This document shows positions 61,109 through 64,000 of a DNA stretch of 64,000 nucleotides, piece after piece (position 1 is the stretch's first letter; every line of letters starts with the position of its first letter). Where the stretch lies: NCBI GenBank assembly GCA_964397555.1, contig CAYNJF010000006.1:1-64000 (forward strand), in the 5' to 3' direction. Below the pieces are notes generated by a model. It did no database searches. It was given only the letters and a program-made list of their open reading frames with translations, and was not told the origin of the DNA. The DNA is from CAYNJF01 sp964397555 (GTDB lineage: Bacteria; Pseudomonadota; Gammaproteobacteria; Berkiellales; Berkiellaceae). The translations under genes and the position numbers were made by a program.

Positions 61109-64000
61109 ATGAACGAATTAACACAAACGCAACGCGACACTTTAAGCACAATTTTTAAATACCCGTCTAGGGTTTACCTTGAGCTGAAAAAAATTAGTGT
61201 GAATGAGCGCTGTGAACTGCATGCATATCTTTGTCGCCAACATCCAGGCGATGTGAATGCCCTCAACGTGGCTCTGGACATTGCCACGTTTAACAATGAC
61301 GAGGTCCTCAAACTCAAAGCCTCGTTCCACTTAGCTCAACTTGAGGTAAAACGAGCTCAAAAGCTTAAAACAAAAAAGCAATGGAGTGCTATCAATGACG
61401 CTAAAGCTCAATATCACCGCGTCATGAGTATTGCAGCCGGACTTCCTGATGAAACGTTGAACCATGAACTGGAGCAAATACGGGCTCAAGCTTATTCGGA
61501 TTTATGTTTATTAAGGAAAGGTAATCTCGACGCCATCCATCTCGACTTTAACATTGGCTCATCCATTCCAAAAAAAAGTAAATTCAAGAAAAAAGCCCGA
61601 GCCAAACTCAAGGCAAAAATAAAGGGCTCATCTTCTAATAAGCAAGACAACCCAAGTTTGGACGTAACGAGCATCAAAGACTTACGCTATGCCCAAGACC
61701 GCCCCAAGATGCGTGATTACCAAGAAATCTTAAAACATCAACAAAGGTTTTTTGAGGCTCATCACCCCCAAGACGAGGCCAATAAACACGAAGTCTTATT
61801 ACCCCACCAAGTCTACGGCCTTCGGTTTCTGATCAGCCATTTTAATGCCGGGACCAACCCAATCTTGGCCGACAGCATGGGCCTTGGGAAAACCATTCAA
61901 GCGCTAGCAACGATTCAAGCGGTACGTCAAGCTCAAAAGCAAGATAAAAAACCTCATCAGCCCGTCCTTATTGTGTGTCCGAGCAGTTGCATTAGCAACT
62001 GGAAACAAGAAGCACTGCGTTGGCTTCCAAAAGACATGCATGATATAAAAACCTATATTGGCCCTCCCAGGTCAAGAAATAGGATCCGAATAAAGCCCAA
62101 TACGATTCTTATCGGCAGCTATGAGACGCTTTCTAGTGAGGTGGCAACCACCAAAAAATTTCATCGCCAGTTTGACATGGCGTTTTTTGATGAAGGGCAC
62201 CGTCTTAAAAACAACAAGACCAAAACCTATAAAAACTTTCTTAAGCTTGACGTTAAGCATAAGTGCGCATTAACAGGAACCCCATTCCAGAACAACACCA
62301 ATGAGCTCATTCGTTTGCTGTCTTTTTTGAACCCAAGCATTGACTTTCAAACCAACGGTCTCATTGACCAAGATGAGATACGATTATCCATATCAGAATG
62401 TCGTAGAAAATTGTACTATGCAAGAAACCCTATCAATAATACCGATTTCTTGGACTCGTTAAAACATGGGCAAGTCTTCAAAAAAATTATTGGAATTAAA
62501 AATCTTTCCAAGGCTTTTATCTTGAGACGCACACAAGCTGACCCCCATATAAGAGCCGACTTGGCGAAGCGAAACGGGGCTGCCTTTCAATTACCAGCCT
62601 CCCCCCAATGCACGCATCTTACGTTCACGATGAATGAGAAGCAAAAGGATCTATACGAGCAAGTTCGGGCATGTTGGAATTTTAATCCCAATGGAACACT
62701 CGATGTCAATGATGATAACAGCATCTCAGTCGCGCGTATTTTTTACGACAACAAGCGTAAGACTAAGACGTCCAAATATCAAGGCGATCTGACCTTTATG
62801 GCAGCTTTTCAGCTACTACGTCAAATCGTCAATGTGCCTGGCTCCAAAAGCGTCGTAGACAAGTATTGTCAAAAGTTTGTTTTGGAGGAAAGCGTTGAGT
62901 CCCTAGTGAGCTCTTCTGGCAAGCTTGAGACCATCACTCAACTTATACGACAAAAACATCAACAAGGTAAATCCATCTTGGTGGGGGTTAGCTTCCATGC
63001 AATGGCTGAATCCATATCCTATCTGTGTGAACAACTTCAGATCGAGAGCTTTGTCATCACTGGAAAATGCAGCCAACGGGAACGAAAAGAAGCGATTGAG
63101 TCGTTCAATCGCAGTGGGCCGTCGGTTATGATTGTGGCCTACAGAGCTGCTGGAGAAGGGTTGAATCTGCAAAAAGCGAGCGTTGTAATCCAAACCGATG
63201 ATGAGCTCAACCCTTCTGTGCTCAGCCAGTTTTTAGGTCGTTCTCAACGACTTGGGCAAAGTCAACAAGTAGAACACTTTGTGCTTAAGAGTGACGTCGG
63301 TCTCGAGGTAGAGACCTTTGTCGAAAATCACCGCGTCACCAAAGAACAAATTGTTGCAGCTTTTTATGAGGATTCCATCTCTGATTTTATGAGACGACTG
63401 ATTCAGGGACTCATCAAAGAAACAAACTCTGTGCTCACAAGCCAAGCTGAAGCCCAAATGTTGACCGTACTGGAAACCATGATTACTGAGGCATGCACAG
63501 ACGAGGTGGGGGTTCGTATGCAACCCCCAAGCGCTGCACCGCCTGAAGACATCAATGTCACTGCACAAAGCGCAAACGCTGCGCAGCCCGAAGACATGAA
63601 TGACACTGCACAAAGCGCAAACGCTGCGCAGCCCGAAGACATCAATGTCACTGCACAAAGCGCAAACGCTGCGCAGCCCGAAGACATGAATGTCCGTGCG
63701 CGAAAGTCGAGCGCTGCGGTGCCTGCGGTGCCCAGCCTTGATGAGCTTCTTGCACCTGATGTTCAGCCCGAAAGCTTGGACCAAACGCAACACGATGTCA
63801 TCGAACCTACTACCTACGTAAGTGGAAATAAACCTCTGATGGATTTGTTTGGTTGGCCTGTAGAAGATGTGTTCTTATCTCAGACTACAGTAGGAGCAAA
63901 CTCACCGCCCCCATGGTTGGAAGGCTTTGCTCACCTTGACGAACCTTTGGCCACTCACAGTTTGGCCAATGGTAATCTTGAGCCCAATGCCTTTGATCAA
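61109..64000 (+). CDS. SNF2/Rad54-like helicase-family ATPase (partial, runs off the right edge)
   Basis: An open frame of 964 codons from ATG 61109 to the window end with no stop. Residues 1-230 are helical and basic with no known domain. Then comes the two-lobe SNF2 motor: LLPHQVYGLRFL (motif Q), LADSMGLGKT at about 253-262 (motif I), DEGHRLKN at 361-368 (motif II), LTGTPFQNN (motif III), then AYRAAGEGLNLQKA and LGRSQRLGQ at about 709-717 (motifs V-VI). DEGHRLKN is the Rad54-type form. After the motor a 15-residue repeat and an acidic, Pro-rich tail follow. It should translocate on DNA; its target is unknown. Confidence 0.9.
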   Translation, partial: MNELTQTQRDTLSTIFKYPSRVYLELKKISVNERCELHAYLCRQHPGDVNALNVALDIATFNNDEVLKLKASFHLAQLEVKRAQKLKTKKQWSAINDAKAQYHRVMSIAAGLPDETLNHELEQIRAQAYSDLCLLRKGNLDAIHLDFNIGSSIPKKSKFKKKARAKLKAKIKGSSSNKQDNPSLDVTSIKDLRYAQDRPKMRDYQEILKHQQRFFEAHHPQDEANKHEVLLPHQVYGLRFLISHFNAGTNPILADSMGLGKTIQALATIQAVRQAQKQDKKPHQPVLIVCPSSCISNWKQEALRWLPKDMHDIKTYIGPPRSRNRIRIKPNTILIGSYETLSSEVATTKKFHRQFDMAFFDEGHRLKNNKTKTYKNFLKLDVKHKCALTGTPFQNNTNELIRLLSFLNPSIDFQTNGLIDQDEIRLSISECRRKLYYARNPINNTDFLDSLKHGQVFKKIIGIKNLSKAFILRRTQADPHIRADLAKRNGAAFQLPASPQCTHLTFTMNEKQKDLYEQVRACWNFNPNGTLDVNDDNSISVARIFYDNKRKTKTSKYQGDLTFMAAFQLLRQIVNVPGSKSVVDKYCQKFVLEESVESLVSSSGKLETITQLIRQKHQQGKSILVGVSFHAMAESISYLCEQLQIESFVITGKCSQRERKEAIESFNRSGPSVMIVAYRAAGEGLNLQKASVVIQTDDELNPSVLSQFLGRSQRLGQSQQVEHFVLKSDVGLEVETFVENHRVTKEQIVAAFYEDSISDFMRRLIQGLIKETNSVLTSQAEAQMLTVLETMITEACTDEVGVRMQPPSAAPPEDINVTAQSANAAQPEDMNDTAQSANAAQPEDINVTAQSANAAQPEDMNVRARKSSAAVPAVPSLDELLAPDVQPESLDQTQHDVIEPTTYVSGNKPLMDLFGWPVEDVFLSQTTVGANSPPPWLEGFAHLDEPLATHSLANGNLEPNAFDQ
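63542..63721 (+). repeat. 45-bp in-frame tandem repeat in the SNF2 gene
   Basis: Three near-identical 45-base units and a fourth diverged one encode PEDINVTAQSANAAQ, with Ile and Met alternating at position four. The unit is a multiple of three, so copy-number change keeps the frame. It lies in the linker between motor and C-terminal tail (about residues 812-871). Confidence 0.85.

Noticed and set aside
63542..63721. CRISPR-like array
   Set aside because: The units are contiguous 45-base coding repeats with no unique spacers.
63233..63793. 186-codon minus-strand frame with a repeated FGLRSVCALCS unit
   Set aside because: It is the complement of the 45-base repeat in the SNF2 gene, whose frame is open over 964 codons.

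Overview
The window reads as a gammaproteobacterial chromosome segment of moderate G+C. RpoS, a class Ia NrdAB with two ATP-cones in NrdA, TamA/TamB, AmpG, PutP/PutA, AcnA and a Mip-type periplasmic FKBP all fit that group. Several genes suggest a host-associated, possibly intracellular, lifestyle: a Mimivirus-style ankyrin protein, a Rad54-like SNF2 ATPase, a Mip-like isomerase, a secreted-type chorismate mutase and three large proteins of no recognisable family. A Legionellales-like or Endozoicomonas-like bacterium is a reasonable guess, but the sequence alone does not settle it.

Layout. 1-6.7 kb: a leftward array of eleven small single-membrane-span proteins with disordered polar tails, one small soluble Pro/Thr protein and a 246-residue membrane-anchored protein. 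None belongs to a family I recognise; this is the most unusual part of the window. 6.7-15.7 kb: FMN reductase, a possible methyltransferase, metE, a TetR regulator and nrdA-nrdB. 15.7-21.9 kb: two double-glycine-leader peptides, a repeat-containing unknown protein and two M13 metallopeptidases. 22-25.9 kb: an operon of three chorismate-consuming proteins (aroQ, ubiC-like, pabB) behind an MFS transporter. 26-33.3 kb: a NitT/TauT-type ABC transporter without a binding protein, overlapping tamA and followed by tamB. 33.3-39.7 kb: MarR regulator-rpoS-carbonic anhydrase, diverging from acnA-fumC. 39.7-48.7 kb: a MerR/TipA-type regulator, two unknown proteins, a lemA remnant, a GrpB-GNAT fusion, ampG, a Mip-like FKBP, a chalcone-isomerase-like protein and a Kef-type antiporter. 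48.8-54.2 kb: WD40-like lipoprotein, TPR-methyltransferase, lemA with its GIDE-domain partner, a small unknown protein and a protein with a PEP-CTERM-like tail. 54.2-64 kb: putP-putA, VanZ-like protein, ankyrin protein and a SNF2 ATPase that runs off the right edge.

The array proteins share a plan: a very short N-terminus, one membrane span with Cys and basic residues at its inner end, and a long Ser/Pro-rich tail. Four of the N-termini carry N-glycosylation sequons, and tails of several carry acidic-dileucine, PPxY, YxxL or PDZ-type motifs. This is the layout of small eukaryotic membrane-trafficking proteins, so I propose, as inference only, that the array encodes host-membrane mimics. Several members show frameshift-like or stop-readthrough-like features, as expected for a fast-evolving family.

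I saw no rRNA or tRNA genes, no CRISPR array and no intact insertion sequence. Coordinates of small sites were counted by hand.
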